Assembly: GCF_018119405.1 (NCBI RefSeq)
Contig: NZ_JAGPWC010000005.1
Span: 1 to 64,000, forward strand
Direction: 5' to 3'
Length of the DNA stretch: 64,000 bases
Source of the DNA: Massilia sp. ST3
GTDB lineage: Bacteria > Pseudomonadota > Gammaproteobacteria > Burkholderiales > Burkholderiaceae_D
Both the position numbers and the translations under genes were made by a program. Numbering within the stretch: the stretch's first letter is position 1; each line of letters begins with the position of its first letter. The notes under the pieces are model-generated. The model was given only the letters and a program-made list of their open reading frames with translations. It ran no database searches and was not told the origin of the DNA. Positions 26,610-35,543 of the stretch are shown piece by piece.

Positions 26610-27194
26610 ATGACCCAACGCCTGATCCTCGCCTCCAACAACGCCGGCAAGCTGAAGGAATTCGCCCAGCTCCTCGCACCCATCGGCTTCGACCTGCACC
26701 CGCAAGGCGAATTCGACGTGCCGGAAGCGGAAGAGCCCTTCGGCACCTTCGTCGAGAACGCCCTGGCCAAGGCGCGCCATGCCGCGCGCCTGACCGGCCT
26801 GCCGGCGCTGGCCGACGATTCGGGCGTGTGCGTGAACGCTCTCGGCGGCGCACCGGGCGTTTACTCGGCGCGCTATGCGGGCGAACCGAAATCCGATGCC
26901 CGCAACAACGAGAAGCTGGTGGCCGACCTGGCCGGCCACGCCGACAAGTCGGCCTACTACTACTGCGTGCTGGTCTACGTGCGCCACGCCGACGACCCGC
27001 AGCCGGTGATCGCCGATGGTACTTGGGCCGGCGAGATCATCGCCGAGCCGCGCGGCGCCAATGGCTTCGGCTACGACCCGCACTTCCTGATTCCCTCGCT
27101 CGGCAAGACCACCGCCGAGCTGGACCCGGCGCAAAAGAACGGCATGTCGCACCGCGGCCAGGCCTTGCGCGCCCTCGTCGAGAAACTGAAATGA
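26610..27194 (+). CDS. rdgB: Non-canonical purine NTP pyrophosphatase (RdgB/HAM1)
   Basis: A 194-residue ITPase/XTPase that hydrolyses dITP and XTP to prevent their incorporation. SNNAGKLKEF at the N terminus binds substrate phosphate, LADDSGVCVNALGGAPGVYSARYAG is the catalytic signature, and GFGYDPHFLIP near the C terminus is conserved. A TAAAAT -10-like element is 38 bp upstream. The stop overlaps the hemW start (ATGA). Confidence 0.96.
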   Translation: MTQRLILASNNAGKLKEFAQLLAPIGFDLHPQGEFDVPEAEEPFGTFVENALAKARHAARLTGLPALADDSGVCVNALGGAPGVYSARYAGEPKSDARNNEKLVADLAGHADKSAYYYCVLVYVRHADDPQPVIADGTWAGEIIAEPRGANGFGYDPHFLIPSLGKTTAELDPAQKNGMSHRGQALRALVEKLK

Positions 27195-28426
27195 TTCCCA
27201 TCAAAGTCGCGGGACAAGCGTCCGGCGAGCCCCGGTCTCCCGCCACCGCCGCCCTGCAATACCTGCAGCCGGGCGCGCTGAATCTGACGGCGCTGCCGCC
27301 GCTGTCGCTCTACATCCACTGGCCCTGGTGCGTGCGCAAGTGCCCGTACTGCGACTTCAATTCGCACGAGGCCAAGGGCGAGGTGCCGGAACAGGCATAC
27401 CTGGACGCGCTGCGCCTCGACCTGGAGCAGTCGCTCCCGCTGATCTGGGGCCGCAAGATCCACACCGTCTTCATCGGCGGCGGCACGCCCAGCCTGATGT
27501 CGGCCCAGGCCCTGGACCAGCTGCTGGCCATGGTGCGCACCCTGCTGCCGCTCGAGCTGGACGCCGAGATCACGATGGAAGCCAACCCGGGCACCTTCGA
27601 GGCCGAGCGCTTCAAGGCCTACCGCGACAGCGGCGTGAACCGCCTGTCGATCGGCATCCAGAGCTTCAACCCTGCCCACCTCCAGGCCCTGGGACGCATC
27701 CATGACGGCGGCGAAGCCCTGCGCGCGGTCGAGATCGCGAAGTCGACTTTCGACAATTTCAACCTCGACTTGATGTACGCGCTGCCTGCGCAAACGCTGG
27801 AGGAGGCGCGGCGCGACCTGGAAACGGCGCTGTCCTTCGAGCCGCCGCACCTGTCGCTGTACCACCTGACGATGGAACCGAACACGGTCTTCGCCAAGTA
27901 CCCGCCCCAGCTGCCGGACGACGACGCGAGCGCCGACATGCAGGACATGATCGCGGAGCTGACCGCGGTCGCCGGCTACGAGCACTACGAAGTGTCGGCC
28001 TATGCGCACAAGGGCCGCCGCGCGCGCCACAACTTGAACTACTGGCAGTTCGGCGACTACCTGGGCATCGGCGCCGGCGCGCACTCGAAGATCTCCTTCC
28101 CGCACCGCATCCTGCGCCAGGCGCGCTTCAAGCAGCCGGCTTCCTTCATGGAAGCGGCGAAACGCGGCAACCCGGTGCAGGAAGAGCGCGAGCTCGCCCG
28201 CGCCGAGATGGGCTTCGAGTTCATGCTCAATACGCTGCGCCTGGTGGACGGCTTCGACCCGAACCTGTTCGGCGAACGCACCGGCATGAGCATCAGCGCC
28301 ATCGCCAAGGACCTCGACGCGGCCGAGGCCAAGGGCCTGCTCTACCGCGACCACAAGCTGATCCGCCCGACAGAACTGGGCCAGCGCTTCCTGAACGACC
28401 TGCAGGAGATGTTCCTGGCCGAATGA
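27191..28426 (+). CDS. hemW: Radical SAM heme chaperone HemW
   Basis: A 411-residue radical SAM protein. The [4Fe-4S] motif CVRKCPYC (about residues 52-59) is followed by DF, and the GGGTPS and EANPGT segments bind SAM. The fourth cysteine arrangement and the C-terminal HemN_C-like region (DGFDPNLFGERTG) match HemW rather than oxygen-independent coproporphyrinogen oxidase HemN, which has CxxxCxxCxC; here the residue after the third Cys pair is Asp-Phe. HemW delivers heme to respiratory enzymes. ATGA overlap with rdgB places both in one operon. Confidence 0.93.
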   Translation: MIPIKVAGQASGEPRSPATAALQYLQPGALNLTALPPLSLYIHWPWCVRKCPYCDFNSHEAKGEVPEQAYLDALRLDLEQSLPLIWGRKIHTVFIGGGTPSLMSAQALDQLLAMVRTLLPLELDAEITMEANPGTFEAERFKAYRDSGVNRLSIGIQSFNPAHLQALGRIHDGGEALRAVEIAKSTFDNFNLDLMYALPAQTLEEARRDLETALSFEPPHLSLYHLTMEPNTVFAKYPPQLPDDDASADMQDMIAELTAVAGYEHYEVSAYAHKGRRARHNLNYWQFGDYLGIGAGAHSKISFPHRILRQARFKQPASFMEAAKRGNPVQEERELARAEMGFEFMLNTLRLVDGFDPNLFGERTGMSISAIAKDLDAAEAKGLLYRDHKLIRPTELGQRFLNDLQEMFLAE

Positions 28427-28443
28427 GGCGGGAGGAAGGCGGA

Positions 28444-29229
28444 TTAAGTGCGCACCGCGCCCGCCAGCGCGGTGAGGGTGCGCGCCAGGCCGCTCACCGT
28501 GCGCGCCATGGCTTCGACGTCCACCTTGTCGGCGTCCGCGGTGGTCTCGTGGTAGGGATAGCCCAGGAAGCCGGTGTCGGTCACCAGCAGGGCGGGATAA
28601 GCGCCGAGACTCGGCGTATAAGGCTTGCCGTGGCTGGACAGCGTCACGCCCATCACGTGGGCCGGCGCCGCCAGTCCATGCTCGAGCGTGTCGGGCTGCT
28701 CCTTGAAGGCGGCCAGCGCCTGGCGCACCCGCGCCGACGAGGCCATGGTGCCGGCGAAGGCAATGAAATTCCCCGCGTCCTCCGCGGCGCCGTCCGGAGC
28801 GGCTGCGGCCTGGTCGAGAAGGAACACGAACCTGATCTCGGTACCGCGGCTGGGCTGTACGGTCTTCAGCAGGCGCGCCAGTTCCAGCACCGCCGCCGTG
28901 CCGCTGCCGCGGTCGCCGACAAGGAAGACGCGCTCGGGCCGCGCGCCCGGCGCCACGTTGCGCAGCACGGCCTCGATGCTGCGCAGCCTGCGCCCGCCGG
29001 TTTCCTGCGTCAGGCGGGCAGGGGCATAGCCGAAGGCCTTCAGCGAGCTCTCGATATAGCGCCCGGAAGTATCGTGCTTCGTTGCGGCAGCCGCTTCCAC
29101 GTGGGCGCGCAGGCGCGCCGACAATGGCGGCGCTGCGGGGGCGGAATCGATTTCCGCCGTGATCAGCGCCAGCACGATGGCAAGCAGGATCGCAATCAGC
29201 TTCCAGTGTGAGTGCAAGAATTGTCGCAT
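28444..29229 (-). CDS. M28-like peptidase homologue lacking zinc ligands
   Basis: A 261-residue protein with an N-terminal membrane anchor or signal (residues 8-28) and the overall layout of an M28 aminopeptidase domain: RRLRSIEAVLRNVAPGARPERVFLVGDRGSGTAAVLELARLL resembles the segment that in active enzymes reads VGAHYDS...NDNGSGVAALLELAR. The HxD ligands are missing (VGDRGSG instead), although the late histidine of the YHTTADT-like motif remains (YPYHETTADADKVD). It is therefore probably catalytically dead or has a changed role in the periplasm. Convergent with hemW. Confidence 0.75.
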   Translation of the reverse strand: MRQFLHSHWKLIAILLAIVLALITAEIDSAPAAPPLSARLRAHVEAAAATKHDTSGRYIESSLKAFGYAPARLTQETGGRRLRSIEAVLRNVAPGARPERVFLVGDRGSGTAAVLELARLLKTVQPSRGTEIRFVFLLDQAAAAPDGAAEDAGNFIAFAGTMASSARVRQALAAFKEQPDTLEHGLAAPAHVMGVTLSSHGKPYTPSLGAYPALLVTDTGFLGYPYHETTADADKVDVEAMARTVSGLARTLTALAGAVRT

Positions 29230-29339
29230 GGCCGGCAGGCGCCCAAGGCGCCATTCCTAACGCGGTCGATGCGTCCAGTGTAGCCAAATCGCTTTCGCGC
29301 TGCGTGCGCCCGCGGCTCAATTCCGCGCTTCAACAAGCT

Positions 29340-29780
29340 TCAACGCGCACTGCCGGGCAGGACCGCGAAATCCTCGGTGCGCGCCAGGCTGCGCAGCAGG
29401 TCGGCCAGCTCCGGCGGCGGCACCGCCAGCTTGCGCTGGCGCAGGTCGAACCAGCCGCCCAGCGAAGTCACGCGCGCGCACAGCACGCCGTCGCGGTAGA
29501 AGGTGTTCTGCAGGTTCATGCGGCTGGCGTCTTCCGACAGCCCGGCCATCGCGAAGGTCACCGTGATCTCGTCGAGCAGGCGGCATTCGCGGAAGTACTC
29601 GATCTGGTCGCGCATCACCACCGGTCCCAGCTGCAGGCGCATGAACTCGGACATCGGAAAGCCGTGCTCGGCGAAATACATCATGCGTACGTCGGCCGAC
29701 TTGTCCAGGTAGGCGGTATTGCGCATGTGTGCGTTGAAGTCCATGTCGCCCCATCCGGCGACCAGGGTTTTCTGGAACAT
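29340..29780 (-). CDS. Acyl-CoA thioesterase, hotdog fold (4HBT-like)
   Basis: A 146-residue protein with FQKTLVAGWGDMDFNAHMRNTAYLD, matching the FxxxVxWxDxDxxGHMxNxxY start of the 4HBT thioesterase superfamily, with Asp in GDMDFNAHM as the probable catalytic residue. It would hydrolyse acyl-CoA or a related thioester in the cytoplasm. Start at 29780 is preferred because GAGGAG lies 8 bases upstream; an in-frame ATG at 29795 would place this ribosome site inside the gene. It is divergent from the GlxA-type regulator. Confidence 0.82.
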   Translation of the reverse strand: MFQKTLVAGWGDMDFNAHMRNTAYLDKSADVRMMYFAEHGFPMSEFMRLQLGPVVMRDQIEYFRECRLLDEITVTFAMAGLSEDASRMNLQNTFYRDGVLCARVTSLGGWFDLRQRKLAVPPPELADLLRSLARTEDFAVLPGSAR

Positions 29781-29874
29781 GTGTGTACTCCTCATTCGAA
29801 ACGTGGCGTTACTGTACAGGGGCCAGGCGCGGTGGGATACTGGCAGAATTGACTATATCGACACCGGGTTTGCC

Positions 29875-30831
29875 ATGCGCATCGCCGTTCTTGCCCTGGA
29901 TGGGGTGTTTGACACCGGATTGGCCGCGGTGCTCGATGCATTCCGCACCGCCAATGAGCTGGCGGGCCTGTCGCCCGATGCGCACGCGCCCTTCGAGCTG
30001 ACCTTGACCAGTGTACTTCCCAATGTACGCACCGCGCAGGGCCTGGGCGTGCCGGTGGCGCCGCTGGATGCATGCGGTCTGCCGGACCTGGCCATCGTGC
30101 CCGCCATCGGGTACAAGATGCCGGAGCCGCTCGCCAGGGCTCTGGACAGCGAGGAAGTGCGCGAAGCGGGCGCCGTGTTGCGGCGCTGGGCGGAGCTGGG
30201 CGTGCGCATCGCGGCGCCCTGCATCGGCGCCTTCGTGCTGGCCGAGGCCGGCCTGCTGGACGGGCAGGAAGCCACCTGCACCTGGTGGCTGGCGCCGATG
30301 TTCCGCGAACGCTATCCGCTGGTGGAACTGGATCCACGGCGCATGGTGGTGCCGTCAGGACCCTTCGTCACGGCGGGCGCGGCGCTGGGGCACCTGGACC
30401 TGGCGCTGTGGCTGATCCGGCAAAGCAGCCCCGAGCTCGCCAGCCTGGTGGCGCGCTACCTGATCGTCGACGCGCGGCCCAGCCAGAGCGCCTATGTGAT
30501 CTCCGACCACCTGCTGCACGACGATCCGCTGGTGAGCCGCTTCGACCGCTGGGCGCGCGAGCACCTGGCCGAGCGCTTCAGCCTGGACGCGGCGGCGGCC
30601 GCGCTCGCGACCAGCAAGCGCACCCTGGCGCGCAGGCTGGATGAGACGCTGGGGAAGACGCCGGTGGAGCACGTGCAGGATTTGCGGGTGGAGCGGGCGG
30701 TGCATTTGCTCAGGACGAGCGATTTGGCGGTGGAGCGGATTGCGGAGCAGGTGGGGTATCGGGATGGGGTGACGTTGCGGTCCTTGCTGCGCAAGCGGTT
30801 GGGGAAAGGGGTGCGGGAGTTGCGAGGCTAA
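29875..30831 (+). CDS. GlxA-type AraC family transcriptional regulator
   Basis: A 318-residue protein: a DJ-1/PfpI-like N-terminal domain (residues 1-190, with the nucleophile-elbow-like APCIGAFVLAEAGLLDGQ) and a C-terminal AraC-type double helix-turn-helix (about 215-318; FSLDAAAAALATSKRTLARRLDETLGKTPVEHVQDLRVERAVHLLR in outline). Such regulators sense small metabolites through the degenerate amidotransferase domain. Start at 29875 matches the family's MxIAVLALDG beginning. Its target might be the divergent thioesterase gene, but no operator is obvious. Confidence 0.9.
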   Translation: MRIAVLALDGVFDTGLAAVLDAFRTANELAGLSPDAHAPFELTLTSVLPNVRTAQGLGVPVAPLDACGLPDLAIVPAIGYKMPEPLARALDSEEVREAGAVLRRWAELGVRIAAPCIGAFVLAEAGLLDGQEATCTWWLAPMFRERYPLVELDPRRMVVPSGPFVTAGAALGHLDLALWLIRQSSPELASLVARYLIVDARPSQSAYVISDHLLHDDPLVSRFDRWAREHLAERFSLDAAAAALATSKRTLARRLDETLGKTPVEHVQDLRVERAVHLLRTSDLAVERIAEQVGYRDGVTLRSLLRKRLGKGVRELRG

Positions 30832-30843
30832 CGCGGCGCGTTG

Positions 30844-30878
30844 AACTTGGGTTCCGGCGAAGGCCGGAACCCAAGTTT
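30844..30878. repeat. REP-like palindrome
   Basis: AACTTGGGTTCCGGC, GAA, GGCCGGAACCCAAGTT: a single near-perfect palindromic unit after the GlxA-type gene, variant of the family seen elsewhere in the window. Confidence 0.75.
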
Positions 30879-30895
30879 GCAAGCACACCACTACA

Positions 30896-30921
30896 ATAAA
30901 AAACGGGCCCGCAGGCCCGTT
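30896..30921 (-). terminator. Rho-independent terminator of the efflux operon
   Basis: On the minus strand AACGGGCC, TGCG, GGCCCGTT followed by TTTTATT. It begins 13 bp after the stop codon of the outer-membrane component. Confidence 0.88.
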
Positions 30922-30933
30922 CCGAGAGTACGC

Positions 30934-32364
30934 TCAGCGCGCCGCCACTGGCGTCGCAGCCTCCGTCCACCCACCTCCCAGCACGCGATACAAGGTCACC
31001 TGGTTCTGCAAGCGCAGCAGGTTCGCCTGGATCGCCAGCTGCTGCGCCTGGAACAGCGAACGCTGCGCATCCAGCAGGTCCAGGTAGCTGGCCGCGCCGT
31101 TCCGGTAGCGCAGGTCCGACAGGTTGAAGCGGTCGGCTTCCGCTTCCGCCACCGCGCGCTGGGCGCGCAGCTGTTCGCTGAAGGTGGCCTGGCCCGCCAG
31201 CGCGTCCGCCACTTCGCGGAACGCGGTCTGGATCGAGCGTTCGTACTGCGCCACCGCCACGTCGCGCTGGGCGCGGGCCGAACCCAGTACCGCCGTGTTG
31301 CGGCCGTAGTCGAAGATCGGCAGGATCGCCTGCGGTGCGAAGGTCCAGCCATACGAGCCGCTCTTGAACAGGCCGGAGAGCTCGGTGCTGGCGCTGCCCA
31401 CGCTGCCCGTCAGCGTAATGCGCGGGAAGAAGTTGGCGCGCGCTGCGCCGATGTTGGCGTTGGCCGCGATCAGCTGCTGCTCGGCCGCGCGGATGTCCGG
31501 GCGGCTGGCCAGCAGGTCCGAGGGCAGGCCGGCCGGCAGGTCGGGCAGCTCGGTCGACGCCAGGGTGGCGCCGGCCGGGTTTTCCGGGATCGGCTGGCCC
31601 ACCAGCAGGGTCAGCAGGTTGATGTCCTGCGCGCGCTGGCGCTGGGCCTGCGCCAGGGTGGTGCGCGCAGTCTCGACCAGCGAGCGCGACTGCTGCACTT
31701 CCAGGCGCGAGGACACGCCGTTCTCGAAACGCAGCTGGGTCAGCTTGTCCGATTCCTCGCGGGTCTGCACGGTGCGCTGGGCCAGCGACAGCAGTTCCTC
31801 GTCCGCCAGCAGCTGCAAGTAAGCGTTGGCGACCGAGGAGATCAGGCTGATCTGCGCGGTCTTGCGCGCTTCCTCGGTGGCCAGGTACTGCGCCAGCGCG
31901 GCTTCCGACAGGTTGCGCACGCGGCCGAACAAATCGAGCTCGAAGGCGGACACGGTCAGGCCGGCCTGGTAGACGCTCTCGATCGGCTGGTCCTCGCCCG
32001 TGGTCTGGCGCTGGCCGGTGATGGCCGCGCCCACGGACGGCAGGCGGTCGGCGCGCTGGATGCGGTATTGCGCACGCGCCTGCTCGATGTTGGCGATGGC
32101 GATGCGCAGGTCGCGGTTGTTGGCCAGGGCCTGCCCGATCAGCTGCTTCAGGCGCGCGTCGGCGAAGAAGCGCTGCCATTCGATGGCCGCCGGCGCTTCC
32201 GTCGCCGCCGCGTTGGCCGGTGCGCTGGCTGCGCGCGGCACCTCGGGGAAGCTGCCGGCCACCGGCGCCTGCGGACGCTCGTACTTGGGCGCCAGCGACA
32301 TGCAGCCTGCCAGCGCCATCGCCAGCGCCAGCGGAGTCACGATGAGTTTGATGCGTTTGATCAT
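30934..32364 (-). CDS. RND efflux outer-membrane lipoprotein (OprM/NodT family)
   Basis: A 476-residue TolC-like channel subunit. The signal peptide ends in a lipobox (ALAGC, Cys about residue 21), and two outer membrane factor repeats follow (about 60-260 and 275-460), each with the long Ala/Gln-rich helices of the periplasmic tunnel. It would complete the tripartite pump by connecting the inner-membrane transporter to the exterior. Its ATG overlaps the stop of the RND permease gene (ATGA), and a clear terminator follows, marking the operon's end. Confidence 0.94.
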   Translation of the reverse strand: MIKRIKLIVTPLALAMALAGCMSLAPKYERPQAPVAGSFPEVPRAASAPANAAATEAPAAIEWQRFFADARLKQLIGQALANNRDLRIAIANIEQARAQYRIQRADRLPSVGAAITGQRQTTGEDQPIESVYQAGLTVSAFELDLFGRVRNLSEAALAQYLATEEARKTAQISLISSVANAYLQLLADEELLSLAQRTVQTREESDKLTQLRFENGVSSRLEVQQSRSLVETARTTLAQAQRQRAQDINLLTLLVGQPIPENPAGATLASTELPDLPAGLPSDLLASRPDIRAAEQQLIAANANIGAARANFFPRITLTGSVGSASTELSGLFKSGSYGWTFAPQAILPIFDYGRNTAVLGSARAQRDVAVAQYERSIQTAFREVADALAGQATFSEQLRAQRAVAEAEADRFNLSDLRYRNGAASYLDLLDAQRSLFQAQQLAIQANLLRLQNQVTLYRVLGGGWTEAATPVAAR

Positions 32365-35300
32365 ATTTTCTTGTCCTCGACGAGGGTTTCTTCTTCATGC
32401 GCGTACTTCTTGCGCTGGCGCTCGCTGCCCTTGAAGAACTTGCGGATCACGACGAAGAATACCGGAACGAAGAGCACGCCCAGGGTCGTCGCGGTGATCA
32501 TGCCGCCCATCACGCCGGTACCGATCGCGCGCTGCGATGCGGAGCCCGCGCCGCCGGCGATCACCAGCGGCAGCACGCCCAGGATGAAGGCCAGCGAGGT
32601 CATGATGATCGGACGGAAGCGCAGGTGCGCCGCCTGGATCGCGGCTTCCATCGGCGATTTGCCCTGCGCTTGCAGATCCTTCGCGAATTCGATGATCAAG
32701 ACCGCGTTCTTCGCCGCCAGGCCGATGATGGTCACCAGGCCGATCTTGAAGTACACATCGTTCGGATAGCCGCGCAGCATGGCGGCCAGGATCGCGCCCA
32801 GCACGCCCAGCGGCACCACTAGCAGCACCGAGACCGGGATCGACCAGCTCTCGTACAGCGCCGCCAGCGCCAGGAAGATCGCCAGCATCGAGAAGGCCAT
32901 CAGGATGCCCATGGTCGAGCCGGACAGCTTTTCCTCGCGCGACTGGCCGGTCCATTCGAAGGCGAAGCCCGACGGCAGCTGGCCCGCGAGGCGCTCCATC
33001 TCGGCCATCGCGTCGCCGGTCGAGTAGCCCGGCTTGCTGTCGCCGGCGATGCTCATCGACGGGTAGCCGTTGTAGCGGATGGTCTGCATCGGGCCGGTGA
33101 TCCAGCGCGTGGTGGCGAAGGACGACAGCGGCACCGGCTGGCCCTGGACGTTGAGCGCGTTCAGGCGCAGCAGGTCGTCCGGCTGCATGCGGGCGCTGGC
33201 CTCGGCCTGCACCACGACACGCTGCAGGCGGCCGGCGTTCGGGAAGTCGTTCACGTAGGACGAACCGAGCGAGGTCGAGATCGCGGTGTTGATGGCGTCG
33301 AAGGTCACGCCCAGGGCCTGCGCCTTGTCGCGGTCGATATCGAGCATCACCTGGGGCGCGTCTTCCAGGCCTTCCGGGCGCACGCCGGCCAGGATCTTGC
33401 TCTGCGCCGCCATGCCCAGCAGCTGGTTGCGCGCCGCCAGCAGGGCGTCGTGGCCGGCGCCGCCGCGGTCCTGCAGGCGGAAGGTGAAGCCGGTGCCGCG
33501 CCCCAGTTCGGGAATCGGCGGGGGCGACAGCGCGAAGATGAAGGCGTCGCGCACGCCGGACAGGCCGCCCATGATGCGGCCGGCCAGCGCCTGCGCGCTC
33601 GAGCCGTCGCCCTTGCGCTCGTCCCAGTCCTTGAGCGGAATGAAGGCCAGCGCCATGTTCTGGCCGGAGCCCGAGAACGAGAAGCCCAGCACGCTGACCA
33701 TGTTGGCCACTTCCGGCTGTTTCATGACGAAGCCTTCCACCTGGCGCATCACTTCGCTGGTGCGTTCCTGGGTGGCGCCCGGCGGCAGCTGGATGTTGGC
33801 GATCACGTAGCCCTGGTCCTCGTTCGGCAGGAAGGAGTTCGGCATGCGCGTGAACAGCAGGGCGACCACGCCGGTGACCACCACGAACACCAGCATCGCG
33901 CGGCCGGTGCCGCGCAGCAGGCGCGCGACCCAGCTCTCGTAGTTCTTGGCGGTGGCCGTGAACTTGCGGTTGAACCAGCCGAAGAAGCCCTTCTTCTCGT
34001 GGTGGTGGCCCGCTTCGACGGGTTTCAGCAGGTGGGCGCACAGCGCCGGAGTCAGGGTCAGCGCCAGGAAGGCCGAGAAGGCGATCGAGGACACCATGAC
34101 GGCCGCGAACTGGCGGTAGATGTTGCCGACCGCGCCGCCGAAGAAGGCCAGCGGCACGAACACCGACATCAGGACCACGGTCACGCCGATGATCGCGCCC
34201 GAGATCTGGCCCATCGCCTTGCGCGTCGCGGCCAGCGGGTGCAGGCCTTCCTCGCTCATGATGCGTTCGACGTTCTCGACCACCACGATGGCGTCGTCGA
34301 CCACGATACCGATCACCAGCACCATGCCGAACATGGTGAGCACGTTGATCGAGAAGCCCAGCGCCAGCAGGGTGGCCAGGGAGCCGAGCAGGGCGACCGG
34401 CACCACGATGGTCGGGATCAGGGTGTAGCGGATGTTCTGCAGGAACAGGTACATCACCAGGAACACCAGCACGATCGCTTCGACCAGGGTATGCACCACC
34501 TGCTCGATCGAGATGTCGATGAACTTCGAGCTGTCGAAGGGGATCGCGTACTTCATCCCGGCCGGGAAGAACTTCGACAGTTCTTCCATGCGGGTCTTGA
34601 TCAGCTTCGCGGTTTCCAGCGCATTGCCGGACGGCGCCAGCTGGATGCCGATACCGGTCGAGGGTTTGCCGTTCAGGCGCGCCGAGGTGGCGTAGCCCTG
34701 GCCGCCGATCTCGATGCGGGCTACGTCGCGCAGGCGCACGGTGGAGCCGTCCGGATTCGCGCGCAGCACGATGTTGCCGAACTGTTCGACGGTATTCAGC
34801 TGGCCGGTCACGACCACGGTCGCGTTGATTTCCTGGCCCGCGGCCAGCGGCAGTTCGCCGATGGTGCCCGAGGCCACCTGGGCGTTCTGGCTGCGGATGG
34901 CGTTGTTGACGTCGGCGGGGGACAGGCGGAAACCCACCAGCTTGGCCGGGTCGATCCAGACGCGCATCGCGCGCTCGGTGCCGAACAGCTGCGCGGTGCC
35001 GACGCCCTTGATGCGCTGGAGTTCAGGCAGCACGGTGCGCGAGGCGTAGTCGCCCAGCGCGATCGGGTCCCACTTCGGATCGTCCGACGAGAGAATCGTG
35101 AACAGCAGGAAGTTGGCGCGCACCTTGTCGACGCGCACGCCCTGCTGGTTCACGGCCTGCGGCAGGCGCGGGGCCGCGCGCGACAGGCGGTTCTGCACGT
35201 CCACCTGGGCCAGGTCGGGGTCGGTGCCGGTTTCGAAGGTGAGGGTGATCGAGCCGCTGCCGTTGGCGGAGCTGCTCGATTCCATGTAGATCAGGCCCGG

Positions 35301-35516
35301 CGAACCGTTCATCTCGCGTTCGATGACGGAGATGACCGAGTCTTCCAGGGTCTGGGCCGATGCGCCCGGATAGGCGGCATTGATCACGATCGATGGCGGA
35401 GCCACGTTCGGATACTGGGCGATCGGCAGCTGGGTGATCGAGACGCCGCCGATCACCATGATGAACAGCGCGATCACCCAGGCGAAAATAGGGCGGTCAA
35501 TGAAAAAACGTGCCAT
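32361..35516 (-). CDS. RND multidrug efflux permease (HAE1, AcrB/MexB-like)
   Basis: A 1051-residue inner-membrane proton antiporter of the hydrophobe/amphiphile exporter-1 type. It has the twelve-helix layout with two large periplasmic loops; MARFFIDRPIFAWVIALFIMVIGG is the typical first helix, and GIVVDDAIVVVENVERIM in TM4 contains the paired Asp residues of the proton relay, with the Lys of TM10 (GLAAKNAVLIIEFAKDL) also present. All three genes of the pump are adjacent: adaptor, permease, channel. Substrates are not predictable from sequence alone. Confidence 0.96.
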   Translation of the reverse strand: MARFFIDRPIFAWVIALFIMVIGGVSITQLPIAQYPNVAPPSIVINAAYPGASAQTLEDSVISVIEREMNGSPGLIYMESSSSANGSGSITLTFETGTDPDLAQVDVQNRLSRAAPRLPQAVNQQGVRVDKVRANFLLFTILSSDDPKWDPIALGDYASRTVLPELQRIKGVGTAQLFGTERAMRVWIDPAKLVGFRLSPADVNNAIRSQNAQVASGTIGELPLAAGQEINATVVVTGQLNTVEQFGNIVLRANPDGSTVRLRDVARIEIGGQGYATSARLNGKPSTGIGIQLAPSGNALETAKLIKTRMEELSKFFPAGMKYAIPFDSSKFIDISIEQVVHTLVEAIVLVFLVMYLFLQNIRYTLIPTIVVPVALLGSLATLLALGFSINVLTMFGMVLVIGIVVDDAIVVVENVERIMSEEGLHPLAATRKAMGQISGAIIGVTVVLMSVFVPLAFFGGAVGNIYRQFAAVMVSSIAFSAFLALTLTPALCAHLLKPVEAGHHHEKKGFFGWFNRKFTATAKNYESWVARLLRGTGRAMLVFVVVTGVVALLFTRMPNSFLPNEDQGYVIANIQLPPGATQERTSEVMRQVEGFVMKQPEVANMVSVLGFSFSGSGQNMALAFIPLKDWDERKGDGSSAQALAGRIMGGLSGVRDAFIFALSPPPIPELGRGTGFTFRLQDRGGAGHDALLAARNQLLGMAAQSKILAGVRPEGLEDAPQVMLDIDRDKAQALGVTFDAINTAISTSLGSSYVNDFPNAGRLQRVVVQAEASARMQPDDLLRLNALNVQGQPVPLSSFATTRWITGPMQTIRYNGYPSMSIAGDSKPGYSTGDAMAEMERLAGQLPSGFAFEWTGQSREEKLSGSTMGILMAFSMLAIFLALAALYESWSIPVSVLLVVPLGVLGAILAAMLRGYPNDVYFKIGLVTIIGLAAKNAVLIIEFAKDLQAQGKSPMEAAIQAAHLRFRPIIMTSLAFILGVLPLVIAGGAGSASQRAIGTGVMGGMITATTLGVLFVPVFFVVIRKFFKGSERQRKKYAHEEETLVEDKKI

Positions 35517-35543
35517 TGGAGGTTCCTGTTCTTGTCCTGCGGC

